A program made the translations under genes and the position numbers. This document shows, piece by piece, positions 1 through 6,287 of a stretch of DNA of 10,082 nt. Where the stretch lies: the NCBI GenBank assembly GCA_937891895.1, contig CALATN010000200.1, forward strand, positions 1 to 10,082, read 5' to 3'. Below the pieces are notes generated by a model. It did no database searches, was not told the DNA's origin, and saw only the letters and a list, made by a program, of their open reading frames with translations. The stretch's first letter is position 1, and every line of letters begins with the position of its first letter. The stretch comes from an uncultured Clostridia bacterium. GTDB lineage: Bacteria; Bacillota; Clostridia; Oscillospirales; Ruminococcaceae.

Positions 1-2208
1 CCACGCTGCAACGGCTATGTTACAATCGGCTCAAACTATATGCAGAGTGAAAACGCACAGAAGTGTGCCGATATCGTCAAGCTGGCAGGCTACAACTACG
101 CTGAAAGACTTTATGACGAACATCACAAACAGCACCCCGACTGGATGATTTACGGAAGCGAAACAGCCTCCGTAATCCAGAGCCGCGGAATTTATCACTT
201 CCCGCTTTCACAGTCCGTCCTTGCCGACGACGATGAACAGTGTTCCTCCCTCGGCAACTGCTGTACAGGCTGGGGCGCAAAGAATACCGAAGCGTGCATC
301 ATCCCCGACCGTGACGCTGAATTCTGTGCAGGTCAGTTCATCTGGACAGGCTTTGATTACATCGGCGAGCCTACTCCGTATTCCACAAAGAACAGCTACT
401 TCGGCCAGTACGATACCGCAGGCTTCCCTAAGGACAGCGTTTACGTCTTCCGTGCCGAGTGGACAGATTATAAAAAATCTCCGTTCGTGCACATCTTCCC
501 TTACTGGGATTTCACGGTTGGTCAGGAAATTGACGTCCGTGTAACAACAAACGCACCTTTTGTAAAGCTGTTCTTCAACGGCAGCGAAATTGCTTCAAAG
601 GAAATCGACCACCTCCACGGCAAGGAGCTTACCCTCGATACAATTATCAAGTACGAAAAGGGTGAGCTTTGTGCAATCGCTTACGACGAAAACGGAAACG
701 AAATTGCCCGTGACGTGAAGCGTTCCTTCGGCGATACGGCTGAAATCCGTCTTATCCCTGACAAGACAATTCTCAAGGCAGACGGCGAAGACCTTATTTT
801 TGTTGACATTTCCGCTTATGACGAAAGCGGTGAGTTTGTCGCAAACGCAAATAACCGTGTGTTTGTAAACGTAAGCGGCGCAGGCAGACTTGTTGGTCTT
901 GACAACGGCGACTCAACCGACTACGAGCAGTATAAGGGTACGTCCCGCCGCCTTTTCTCAGGTAAGCTTCTTGCAATTATCGCCGCTAAAACCGAAGCAG
1001 GCGAAATCAGCGTGAAGGTTTCCTCACCGTCCCTCCCCGACAGCACGCTCACCCTTGAAGCTGTTGCCACTGAGGTTACAGAGGGCATCTCCGCAATAAT
1101 GGAAAATACCGACCGTGAAGCAGATTGTCCGAAGTACGAAAGCGATATTCCAGTGAGAAAAATTGCTCTCGTCGGCGAAAAGAACGTGTTTACTCCCGAC
1201 AATAAGGAGCTTACTTTCAGCACGGAAATATACCCTGCAAATGCTGTGTATGGCGGCGAAATCGAGTACCGTATAACAACCGTTCTCGGCATTGACTCAA
1301 ACCTTGCGGAAATTGTTTCCGTTGACAGCGGAAATGTTATCGTGCACTGCAAGGGCGACGGCGAATTCTATCTCCGTGCGCTGTGCAAAAACGGCACGGA
1401 TAAGTATCATATCATTTCCGTGCTTAAACTTACAGGCGAGGGGCTGGGTACAGCTACATTCAATCCTTACGAGCTTGTTCTCGGCGGCCTGCATACAGTT
1501 GCAAGCGACAACATCAACAACGGCATCAAGCACGGCGCAAAGTTTGCCTACGAAAGAAGCTGGTTCGGCTTTGAAAATGTCGACTTCGGTGCTGTGGGAA
1601 GTGACACCGTAACCTTCCCGATTTTCGCCAACTGCACAAACGCTGTGGGTATTAAGGTTTACGACGGTATTCCAGAGCAGGGCGGAGAGCTTATCGGCGA
1701 CTTTACATATCAGAAAAAGTCAATCTGGCTCACCTATATCCCTGAAACCTATAAGCTGACCAAAACACTTCGCGGCGTGCACACAATCGTGTTCGAATCA
1801 AATAACGGATTTGATATCGAAGGCTTCTTCTTTGAAAAGCGTGCAAAGGAATTTGCTGAGCTTGAAGCTGTTAACTGTGAAAAAATTTACGGCGATAAGT
1901 TTACCGTAAACGCAGATGACGTAACAGGTATCGGCAACAACGTTGTCCTTGATTTCGGCGAGTTCGACTTCACCGATAATGCTCCGTCAGCCGTTGTAAT
2001 TACAGGCAAGTCAAAGCTTCCGCTGAACAGTATCAATATCCTCGTAAGCGGCGATACCGACGCAAGACTCATCGCTGAATTTGAGGGCGCGGATGAATAC
2101 ACCGAACGTACTTTCCCGATTGAAAAGCTTAATGGCAAGTGTAAGGTTTCCTTCACCTTCCTCCCGGGCAGCGACTTCGACTTCAAGTCATTCAGATTTG
2201 TAAAATAA
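1..2208 (+). CDS. GH2 beta-galactosidase-type glycosidase, C-terminal part (5' end outside window)
   Basis: The frame is open from base 1, so the gene begins upstream; 735 codons are present. It should hydrolyse beta-galactosides or related beta-linked sugars. The window opens near the end of the TIM barrel. YGSETAS, with Glu at bases 160-162, matches the GH2 catalytic nucleophile region and is followed by SRGIYHFP. WTGFDYIGEPTPY and FGQYDTAGFPKDS (about 340-450) are typical of this subgroup. Downstream are a DUF4982-like beta-sandwich (about 490-715, FPYWDF and FFNGSEIASKEI), a GH2 C-terminal Ig-like domain (about 745-1035, GLDNGDSTDYEQYKG then RRLFSGKLLAIIA), a further Ig-like module (about 1150-1430), a CBM6-like module (about 1490-1830, with W-FGFENVDFG and RGVHTIVFES) and a last beta-rich module to the stop. 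No dockerin, LPXTG or SLH anchor is seen at the C-terminus. The acid/base Glu and any signal peptide lie outside. The family is firm; the exact substrate is not. Confidence 0.9.
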   Translation, partial: PRCNGYVTIGSNYMQSENAQKCADIVKLAGYNYAERLYDEHHKQHPDWMIYGSETASVIQSRGIYHFPLSQSVLADDDEQCSSLGNCCTGWGAKNTEACIIPDRDAEFCAGQFIWTGFDYIGEPTPYSTKNSYFGQYDTAGFPKDSVYVFRAEWTDYKKSPFVHIFPYWDFTVGQEIDVRVTTNAPFVKLFFNGSEIASKEIDHLHGKELTLDTIIKYEKGELCAIAYDENGNEIARDVKRSFGDTAEIRLIPDKTILKADGEDLIFVDISAYDESGEFVANANNRVFVNVSGAGRLVGLDNGDSTDYEQYKGTSRRLFSGKLLAIIAAKTEAGEISVKVSSPSLPDSTLTLEAVATEVTEGISAIMENTDREADCPKYESDIPVRKIALVGEKNVFTPDNKELTFSTEIYPANAVYGGEIEYRITTVLGIDSNLAEIVSVDSGNVIVHCKGDGEFYLRALCKNGTDKYHIISVLKLTGEGLGTATFNPYELVLGGLHTVASDNINNGIKHGAKFAYERSWFGFENVDFGAVGSDTVTFPIFANCTNAVGIKVYDGIPEQGGELIGDFTYQKKSIWLTYIPETYKLTKTLRGVHTIVFESNNGFDIEGFFFEKRAKEFAELEAVNCEKIYGDKFTVNADDVTGIGNNVVLDFGEFDFTDNAPSAVVITGKSKLPLNSINILVSGDTDARLIAEFEGADEYTERTFPIEKLNGKCKVSFTFLPGSDFDFKSFRFVK

Positions 2209-2212
2209 ATAA

Positions 2213-2240
2213 AAGAGCCCGACTTCGGTCGGGCTTTTAA
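2213..2240 (+). terminator. Rho-independent terminator of the GH2 gene
   Basis: AGCCCGAC (2216-2223) pairs perfectly with GTCGGGCT (2228-2235) around a stable TTCG tetraloop, flanked by AAAA before and TTTT after. It begins 4 nt past the stop codon and ends the glycosidase transcript before the next promoter at 2264. Confidence 0.95.
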
Positions 2241-2263
2241 ATTAAACTCGTTTAATGAGTTGA

Positions 2264-2292
2264 TTGACATAAGTTTTTGATTATGATATAAT
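2264..2292 (+). promoter_or_regulatory. Consensus sigma-A promoter for the VOC gene
   Basis: TTGACA (2264-2269), a 17-nt spacer and TATAAT (2287-2292) match consensus perfectly, with an extended -10 TG at 2284-2285. Transcription should start near 2299. A 7-bp inverted repeat, ATTAAAC (2241-2247) and GTTTAAT (2250-2256), lies just before the -35 box and could be a regulator site. Confidence 0.9.
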
Positions 2293-2302
2293 GAAGCAAA
2301 GA

Positions 2303-2352
2303 TTATGCAACACGTGTTACATATTAAAATGTTGCATAAGTCCCGGCTTATG
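2303..2352 (+). promoter_or_regulatory. Two mutually exclusive hairpins in the VOC 5' leader
   Basis: TTATGCAACA (2303-2312) is the exact reverse complement of TGTTGCATAA (2330-2339). CATAAG (2335-2340) is also the exact complement of CTTATG (2347-2352). The two stems share 2335-2339, so only one can form. Inside the first arm lies the 10-bp palindrome AACACGTGTT (2309-2318). The structure starts a few nt after the predicted transcription start, so it may be an operator, a transcript-stabilising hairpin or a simple switch. No known riboswitch class is recognised. Confidence 0.5.
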
Positions 2353-2376
2353 AAGATAAAAAATGGAGGTAACATT

Positions 2377-2778
2377 ATGAAGCTCGATGGATTTGGTTTA
2401 TTTGTAAACGATATGGGTAAAATGATACGCTTTTACCGTGACGTGCTGGGCTTTGAAATCAAGGAGGGAGAGGATACCTCAAACGTGTACCTCATTAAAG
2501 ACGGCACACTTTTTCTTCTCTACGGCAGAAACGATTTTGAGAAGATGACAAGCCGTAAATACGAATATATCAAGGACCTCAACGGTCACTTTGAAATCGC
2601 ACTTTACGTCGACACCTTTGAGGAGGTTGACAAGGTCTACGCAGACGTAATTTCAAAGGGTGCGGTCTCTGTGCTTGAGCCTGAAACAGAGCCTTGGGGA
2701 CAGCGTACCTGCTACATAGCCGACCCCGAAGGAAACCTTATAGAAATCGGCTCATTCAATAAACCGTTTGAAAGATAA
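2377..2778 (+). CDS. VOC-superfamily (glyoxalase/bleomycin-resistance fold) protein
   Basis: This 133-aa protein has the paired beta-alpha-beta-beta-beta layout of the vicinal oxygen chelate superfamily. The first half is GLFVNDMGKMIRFYRDVLGFEI (residues 7-28). The second half begins at HFEIALYVDTFEEVDKVY (about 71-88) and ends with the signature CYIADPEGNLIEIGSF (112-127), whose Glu is a usual metal ligand. The first-strand ligand is not a clear His, so a non-glyoxalase role is likely; members include dioxygenases, epimerases and antibiotic-binding proteins. The start is set by GGAGG at 2365-2369, 7 nt before ATG 2377. An in-frame ATG at 2305 lacks a ribosome site and would lie almost on the transcription start. 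The gene appears monocistronic, with its own promoter and terminator. The substrate cannot be told. Confidence 0.85.
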   Translation: MKLDGFGLFVNDMGKMIRFYRDVLGFEIKEGEDTSNVYLIKDGTLFLLYGRNDFEKMTSRKYEYIKDLNGHFEIALYVDTFEEVDKVYADVISKGAVSVLEPETEPWGQRTCYIADPEGNLIEIGSFNKPFER

Positions 2779-2783
2779 TTCAG

Positions 2784-2817
2784 TCCCATATCCTTTAAAA
2801 AGGGTATGGGATATTTT
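2784..2817 (+). terminator. Terminator of the VOC gene
   Basis: Bases 2784-2796 pair with 2799-2811 (13 bp with one G-U, TCCCATATCC against GGGTATGGGA plus TTT against AAA). TATTTT follows. It starts 5 nt after the stop. Confidence 0.85.
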
Positions 2818-2848
2818 GTGATGAGAAAATAAAAATGCAGCAAAAACC

Positions 2849-2876
2849 TTGCAATTCTGTGCAGATGTTGTATAAT
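2849..2876 (+). promoter_or_regulatory. Promoter of the PAP2 phosphatase gene
   Basis: TTGCAA (2849-2854), a 16-nt spacer and TATAAT (2871-2876) form a good sigma-A promoter, leaving a leader of about 78 nt. A short dyad in the leader, ATGAA-A-TTCAT (2895-2905), may be an operator. Confidence 0.75.
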
Positions 2877-2960
2877 ATAAAACGGGCAAAGCGTATGAAA
2901 TTCATTACGGAAAGCATTGCTGCTGACCTGTGCCAGAGATACAAATAAAGGGGTGCCTGA

Positions 2961-3833
2961 ATGTTTGGAATAGAAATGGACATATTAAAATTTCTTGAGG
3001 GAATACGAAACGATTTCCTGAATACTTTTTTCGAGCTTATAACTATATTCGGTGAGGAAACTATCCTCGTGCTTATAATTGTGACGATGTGGTTTGCATT
3101 CGATAAGAAAAAGGCGCAGAAGCTTCTTTTCATCACAATGTCATCAATGAGCGTCAACGGCGTAATAAAGAACATTGCAAAAGTTCCAAGACCATTTGCA
3201 TCGGGTGAAGTAACCTGTGTAAGACCCGATACCGCAACGGGTTATTCCTTTCCGAGCGGTCATACACAGAATTTTGCAACCTGGACAAGCATCTGTGCAA
3301 TGGAACTGAAAAAGCGTTGGTTTACCATAGTAACGGCATTGCTCATTCTGCTTGTTGCCTTTTCAAGAGTGTATCTCGGTGCACATTACCCCAGTGATGT
3401 AATCGTAAGCGTTGTGCTCGGTACGGCTTTCGGTACTGTGGGATGTATCATTTACGACAAAACAGAAAACAAGAACAGGCTTTATTTCGGAATGATAATA
3501 ATTCTCACACCCTTTGCGGCACTTTTTATGTTCAACGCCGAGCCGCTGTTTGAGGATTTTTACAAGTTCTACGGTATGGTTGCAGGTATTCCTCTTGCAA
3601 TAAGCTTCGAGGAAAAATATGCACCAATCGGATACGATGTAAGCAAGGGTAAAAAGCTTCTCCGCATAGTAATAGGAATAGCGGCAGCCTTTGCCGTGAA
3701 AGAAGGCATAAAGGTTTTCAAGGTAACAGACATCGCTCAGATATGCTTTGTAATCGACGCAATAAGATATTTCCTTCTTGTGTTTGTTGTAATGGGACTA
3801 TGCCCCGTGCTGTTCAAAAAAATCAAGATATAA
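2961..3833 (+). CDS. PAP2-superfamily membrane phosphatase
   Basis: The 290-aa integral membrane protein carries all three phosphatase motifs of the PAP2/lipid phosphate phosphatase superfamily: K70-x6-R77-P78, P98-S-G-H101, and S135-R-x5-H142-x3-D146. The two His and Arg residues form the active site that removes phosphate from lipid or polyprenyl phosphates such as phosphatidate or undecaprenyl pyrophosphate at the membrane. Hydrophobic segments are visible at about 33-47, 121-136, 147-165, 175-191, 233-250 and 268-285. The length exceeds the minimal BcrC or PgpB core because the C-terminal half adds membrane segments. The ribosome site AAAGGGG (2947-2953) is 7 nt before ATG. It has its own promoter and is convergent with the RibD-like gene. 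The true substrate is unknown; all catalytic residues are intact. Confidence 0.9.
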   Translation: MFGIEMDILKFLEGIRNDFLNTFFELITIFGEETILVLIIVTMWFAFDKKKAQKLLFITMSSMSVNGVIKNIAKVPRPFASGEVTCVRPDTATGYSFPSGHTQNFATWTSICAMELKKRWFTIVTALLILLVAFSRVYLGAHYPSDVIVSVVLGTAFGTVGCIIYDKTENKNRLYFGMIIILTPFAALFMFNAEPLFEDFYKFYGMVAGIPLAISFEEKYAPIGYDVSKGKKLLRIVIGIAAAFAVKEGIKVFKVTDIAQICFVIDAIRYFLLVFVVMGLCPVLFKKIKI

Positions 3834-3838
3834 TAACT

Positions 3839-3885
3839 TCACCCGTCATCGTCAGGAGATTTCCTTTCGGCAACGGGTGATTTTT
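3839..3885. terminator. Terminator between convergent genes
   Basis: TCACCCGT (3839-3846) pairs perfectly with ACGGGTGA (3873-3880), and an inner AGGA/TCCT helix fills part of the loop. TTTTTATTT follows on the plus strand, so it ends the PAP2 transcript. It lies next to the stop codon of the minus-strand gene (3884-3886). It could also act for that gene, with a poorer U-run. Confidence 0.8.
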
Positions 3886-4582
3886 ATTTCCTTCTGTAGT
3901 TTATAACAATATTTCCATTGATGCTTTCAACACTGATAAGTTCAAAATCAGCAACAATGCTGTCTGTAAAAAGCGGCTTGTCATCCTTATCCGCAACAAC
4001 AGGAGCAACAACAAGGCTTAATTCATCAATTGCATCTGCACGCTGAAATGCACCGTTGATGATACTTCCGCCCTCAAGCAGCAGCGTTTCACAGCCAAAA
4101 GCTTGTCTGAGCTTTTCAAGTGCAAGCCCGACATCAATTTCCGTTTCTCCCGCAAAAATATACGGAATTTTCATTGCCTTAAGATATCCGAGATAGCAGT
4201 CGTCAGCCTGTTCCGTAAGAACCTCGATAATCTGTGCCCCATCATATCCCACATCACCGTCAGGGTCAATAATCTTTTCTGATTTCCAGCCGAGTCTCCC
4301 CTTCGTGTCAAACGCAACAGCATAAAAGCCCGATAAATTCTGCGGAATAAAGTCAGTCCTGTCAGTTACAGGAGCATACTCAGAAAGGTCGGGATAATAA
4401 CCGCCCGTAAAGCTGCCCTCCATTGTAACACGTCCGCAGATAAATCCGTCTGCTTTCAGTTTTCTGTTGATATCATAATATATTTCCGTCGCACCAATGC
4501 ATTCGGAGCGAAACAGAAAATTTCCGGTAACCTTGCCGTCAATGGACGTTACCATATGACAAATTATGTATGGTCTGTTCAT
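3884..4582 (-). CDS. RibD C-terminal / dihydrofolate reductase-fold oxidoreductase
   Basis: The 232-aa protein contains only the reductase domain that follows the deaminase in RibD. Motifs are an N-terminal TSIDGK (residues 12-17), GRVTMEG (50-56) and LLLEGGSIINGAF (167-179), followed by DELSLVVAPVVA (186-197). In the family the GG motif binds NADPH, and the substrate is a pyrimidine or pterin-like compound. Stand-alone members usually have no proven role in riboflavin synthesis, and no rib gene lies nearby. A GGAGG site (4588-4592, minus strand) is 5 nt before the ATG. The gene has its own promoter and is divergent from the DUF6935-type gene. A general NADPH-dependent reductase is the safest call. 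Confidence 0.85.
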   Translation of the reverse strand: MNRPYIICHMVTSIDGKVTGNFLFRSECIGATEIYYDINRKLKADGFICGRVTMEGSFTGGYYPDLSEYAPVTDRTDFIPQNLSGFYAVAFDTKGRLGWKSEKIIDPDGDVGYDGAQIIEVLTEQADDCYLGYLKAMKIPYIFAGETEIDVGLALEKLRQAFGCETLLLEGGSIINGAFQRADAIDELSLVVAPVVADKDDKPLFTDSIVADFELISVESINGNIVINYRRK

Positions 4583-4612
4583 AGCTTCCTCCGCAAATTA
4601 AGATTTGTAATT

Positions 4613-4641
4613 ATTATAGCATAAAATCTGCTTTAAAACAA
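4613..4641 (-). promoter_or_regulatory. Extended -10 promoter of the RibD-like gene
   Basis: On the minus strand TGC-TATAAT is seen (TATAAT at 4618-4613, TG at 4621-4620). A weak TTGTTT -35 (4641-4636) lies 17 nt upstream. The leader is about 25 nt long. Confidence 0.7.
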
Positions 4642-4654
4642 TAATTGAATGTGC

Positions 4655-4669
4655 GGTCGAAAATCGACC
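4655..4669. repeat. Short dyad between divergent promoters
   Basis: GGTCGA-AAA-TCGACC is a perfect 6+3+6 inverted repeat. It lies midway between the minus-strand promoter at 4613-4641 and the plus-strand promoter at 4698-4726, where a shared operator would be expected. It has no U-run, so it is not a terminator. The function is inferred from position only. Confidence 0.45.
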
Positions 4670-4697
4670 TGCCGTCAAATAAATATTCCGCATAATA

Positions 4698-4726
4698 TTG
4701 ACAAGCAATCTAAAATAAAGTACAAT
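4698..4726 (+). promoter_or_regulatory. Sigma-A promoter of the DUF6935-type gene
   Basis: TTGACA (4698-4703), a 17-nt spacer and TACAAT (4721-4726) are a near-consensus promoter. The predicted leader is about 53 nt. Confidence 0.85.
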
Positions 4727-4785
4727 TAAATTGTTAATAAACGTGAGCAAATTAGTGTATGATCTGTTGGACAGGAGGAAAAATT

Positions 4786-5289
4786 ATGGCAAACAAAGAA
4801 GAAAGATTTACCTTTGAAGCATTACCTGCAAGCCTGAATGAACTGCAGGCACTTCCCGAGGCGTCACTTGACTCACCCTTCAAAACCACGGCATTGGTTT
4901 TAGCGGCACTTTGCAGCTTTGAAAAGAATGAAAGCGCTGTCTTTGAAATGCTTGACTTTTTAAAGGGACCTGACGATGTTTCTCCGTTTGAGAAGCAGTT
5001 TATCAAGGAAAGACTTGCAGGGAAATATTATAAGACCTTTTCCTATTTTGCAGGAGCAACACCTGAAAATGCTTATGTCCCGACAAAGCCTTATACCATA
5101 ACTGTAATGGAAACACCGTATTCCTATCCTCAGGAGAATTATGCAACAATGTATGTCACAAGCAGCGGAGCGGATTCACCGCGTGCAGTCCGTCTGCGTA
5201 AAAAGCCGTCAACAGGACAGTGGTTTCTTGTGGAAATCCAGTGTCTGTCTGATATAAGAGTGCCCGTAGAGGCTGACCCCTGGGCGTAA
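4786..5289 (+). CDS. DUF6935-type protein of unknown function
   Basis: The 167-aa soluble protein has an N-terminal helical part (residues 10-90, with SPFKTTALVLAALCSFEKN, 30-48) and a C-terminal beta-rich part. The C-terminal part contains KPYTITVMETPYSYPQENYA (101-120) then SSGADSPRAVRLRKK (126-140) and ends VEADPWA. I recognise the PYSYP, SSGADSPR and DPWA pattern as that of the DUF6935 family of Firmicutes, from memory and without a search. No signal peptide, membrane segment or catalytic motif is apparent. The start is set by AGGAGG (4773-4778), 7 nt before ATG 4786; an in-frame ATG at 4759 has no such site. It is followed by its own terminator and then a vWA gene, and I recall this family near vWA and Ter-type genes. 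The biochemical role is unknown. Confidence 0.75.
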   Translation: MANKEERFTFEALPASLNELQALPEASLDSPFKTTALVLAALCSFEKNESAVFEMLDFLKGPDDVSPFEKQFIKERLAGKYYKTFSYFAGATPENAYVPTKPYTITVMETPYSYPQENYATMYVTSSGADSPRAVRLRKKPSTGQWFLVEIQCLSDIRVPVEADPWA

Positions 5290-5296
5290 GTAAAAT

Positions 5297-5340
5297 AACT
5301 CCATCTTCTGTAACGGAAGGTGGAGTTTTGCATTTTGTCA
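5297..5340 (+). terminator. Terminator of the DUF6935-type gene
   Basis: AACTCCATCTTC (5297-5308) pairs with GAAGGTGGAGTT (5316-5327), 12 bp with one G-U, then TTTTGCATTTT. It limits read-through into the vWA gene. Confidence 0.88.
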
Positions 5341-5350
5341 TATATGACAA
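5335..5350. repeat. Perfect 16-bp palindrome, candidate operator
   Basis: TTGTCATATATGACAA reads identically on both strands. It overlaps the T-run of the preceding terminator and sits about 50 bp upstream of the candidate vWA -10 box. A dimeric repressor or activator site is the simplest reading. Confidence 0.55.
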
Positions 5351-5351
5351 G

Positions 5352-5377
5352 GCTTGAATAAATGTCGCATTTCAAGC
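5352..5377. repeat. Inverted repeat upstream of the vWA gene
   Basis: GCTTGAA (5352-5358) and TTCAAGC (5371-5377) are exact complements separated by 12 nt. An overlapping shorter pair, GTCGC (5364-5368) and GCGAC (5376-5380), could compete with it. Confidence 0.45.
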
Positions 5378-5387
5378 GACCAAATCG

Positions 5388-5431
5388 CCTTCCGTATGTT
5401 GTACAATAAAAGTACAAAAACATACGGAGGG
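5388..5431 (+). promoter_or_regulatory. 13-bp dyad spanning the vWA -10 box and ribosome-binding site
   Basis: Bases 5388-5400 (ending TTCCGTATGTT) pair with 5419-5431 (AACATACGGAGGG) with one G-U. The right arm contains the whole Shine-Dalgarno GGAGGG (5426-5431). The loop contains TACAAT (5402-5407), a plausible -10, and a second GTAC/GTAC pair (5401-5404, 5412-5415). No good -35 lies 16-18 nt upstream of this -10. Transcripts starting upstream would bury the ribosome site, whereas transcripts starting just after the -10 would leave it free. Confidence 0.6.
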
Positions 5432-5438
5432 ATTTTTT

Positions 5439-6092
5439 ATGAGAAAAAACTTTACTGAAATCGTGTTTATCCTTGACGAAAGCGGCTCTATGTGTGACCT
5501 TGTAAAGGACACAATCGGCGGCTTCAACAGCCTTATCAGCAAGCAGAAGAATGAAGAGGGCGAGGCGGTTGTTTCGACAATTCTTTTCAGTAACAGCAGC
5601 AGAATTCTTCACGACAGAATTCCTCTTGCAGAGGTTGAAAAAATGACGGAAAAGGATTATTGTCCAAACGGCTGTACGGCACTTCTTGATGCTGTCGGCG
5701 ATGCTGTAAAGCACATTGCTAAAATCCACAAGTACGCTCGTGAGGAGGATGTCCCCGAACACACTCTTTTCGTAATTACAACAGACGGAATGGAAAACGC
5801 CAGCAGACATTACACATCAAAGGACGTTAAAAAGCTTATCAGCAGACAGCAGGAAGAACAGGGCTGGGAGTTTGTTTTTCTGGGGGCAAATATTGACGCT
5901 GCAGAAACAGCTGAAAGCATTGGCATCGCAAAGGAAACAGCGGTTGATTATTGCTGTGATGTGCTGGGAAGTGAAATTCAGTATGAAGCAATGTCCGCCG
6001 CTGTAACAAGTGTGCGGCGTGGAATGAAGCTGAGCAAATCGTCAGGATGGAGAAAAAGAGCTGACGAGGATTTCAAATCAAGACACAGGTAA
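5439..6092 (+). CDS. von Willebrand factor A (vWA) domain protein with intact MIDAS
   Basis: The 217-aa protein is essentially one vWA domain. The metal-ion-dependent adhesion site is complete: D13-E-S15-G-S17 at the end of the first strand, T80 in NGCTALLDA, and D116 in ITTDGMENAS. The GGFNSL helix (27-32) and C-terminal FVFLGANIDA agree with the bacterial cytosolic vWA type, which bind Mg2+ and partner proteins rather than act as enzymes. No signal peptide or membrane segment is present. The basic C-terminus (about 193-217, many K and R) may contact nucleic acid or acidic partners. GGAGGG is 7 nt before ATG. Related vWA proteins such as TerY work with PP2C phosphatases, kinases and TerD proteins, but none of those are in this window. 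The partner here is unknown; the adjacent DUF6935-type and macro-type HTH proteins are candidates. Confidence 0.88.
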   Translation: MRKNFTEIVFILDESGSMCDLVKDTIGGFNSLISKQKNEEGEAVVSTILFSNSSRILHDRIPLAEVEKMTEKDYCPNGCTALLDAVGDAVKHIAKIHKYAREEDVPEHTLFVITTDGMENASRHYTSKDVKKLISRQQEEQGWEFVFLGANIDAAETAESIGIAKETAVDYCCDVLGSEIQYEAMSAAVTSVRRGMKLSKSSGWRKRADEDFKSRHR

Positions 6093-6150
6093 AAAGCATA
6101 GAAAAATTCAGCGGATAAATTTGCTGTACGTTATTGTGACCATCAAATAC

Positions 6151-6179
6151 TGGACAAGCAGCTTGTCAAATGCTATAAT
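6151..6179 (+). promoter_or_regulatory. Extended -10 promoter with embedded operator-like dyad
   Basis: TGGACA (6151-6156), a 17-nt spacer and TATAAT (6174-6179) with TG at 6171-6172 make a strong promoter. GACAAGC-A-GCTTGTC (6153-6167) is a perfect 7+1+7 dyad covering the -35 and spacer. A bound protein there would block RNA polymerase, so repression is likely; autoregulation by the HTH protein downstream is possible. Confidence 0.78.
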
Positions 6180-6196
6180 AAAGATACTCCATTATA

Positions 6197-6212
6197 ATAT
6201 TTTCGAAAATAT
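6197..6212. repeat. 16-bp palindrome in the leader
   Basis: ATATTTTCGAAAATAT is a perfect palindrome placed about 10 nt after the predicted start of transcription. It could be a second operator or an RNA hairpin. Confidence 0.4.
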
Positions 6213-6226
6213 ACCCTTATCGGATT

Positions 6227-6252
6227 CCGCCTGATTAACTTCGGGCGGTTTT
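6227..6252 (+). terminator. Terminator-like hairpin inside the leader of the HTH gene
   Basis: CCGCCTGA (6227-6234) pairs with TTCGGGCGG (6241-6248, one G-U), then TTTT. It lies after the promoter at 6151-6179 and before the ATG at 6288. It may be an attenuator or the end of a transcript of about 66 nt. Its 5' arm also matches the ribosome-site region: TTCCGC (6225-6230) and GCGGAA (6270-6275). Confidence 0.6.
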
Positions 6253-6287
6253 CCGTAGTAGTAAGACTTGCGGAAGGATGATATACG

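Noticed and set aside
921..1352. A long antisense open frame within the GH2 gene
   Set aside because: It lies wholly opposite a clearly coding frame with strong family motifs, has no ribosome site and no recognisable protein pattern.
2305..2376. Earlier in-frame ATGs for the VOC gene
   Set aside because: They lie in the structured leader without a ribosome site, and the extra residues do not fit the family's N-terminus.
5355..5363. TTGAAT as the -35 for the vWA -10 at 5402
   Set aside because: The spacing is about 41 nt, far outside the 16-18 nt needed.
5139..5810. A 223-codon open frame on the minus strand across the DUF6935/vWA boundary
   Set aside because: It crosses a terminator and the dyad-rich control region and is antisense to two genes with good ribosome sites; the translation shows no family motif.
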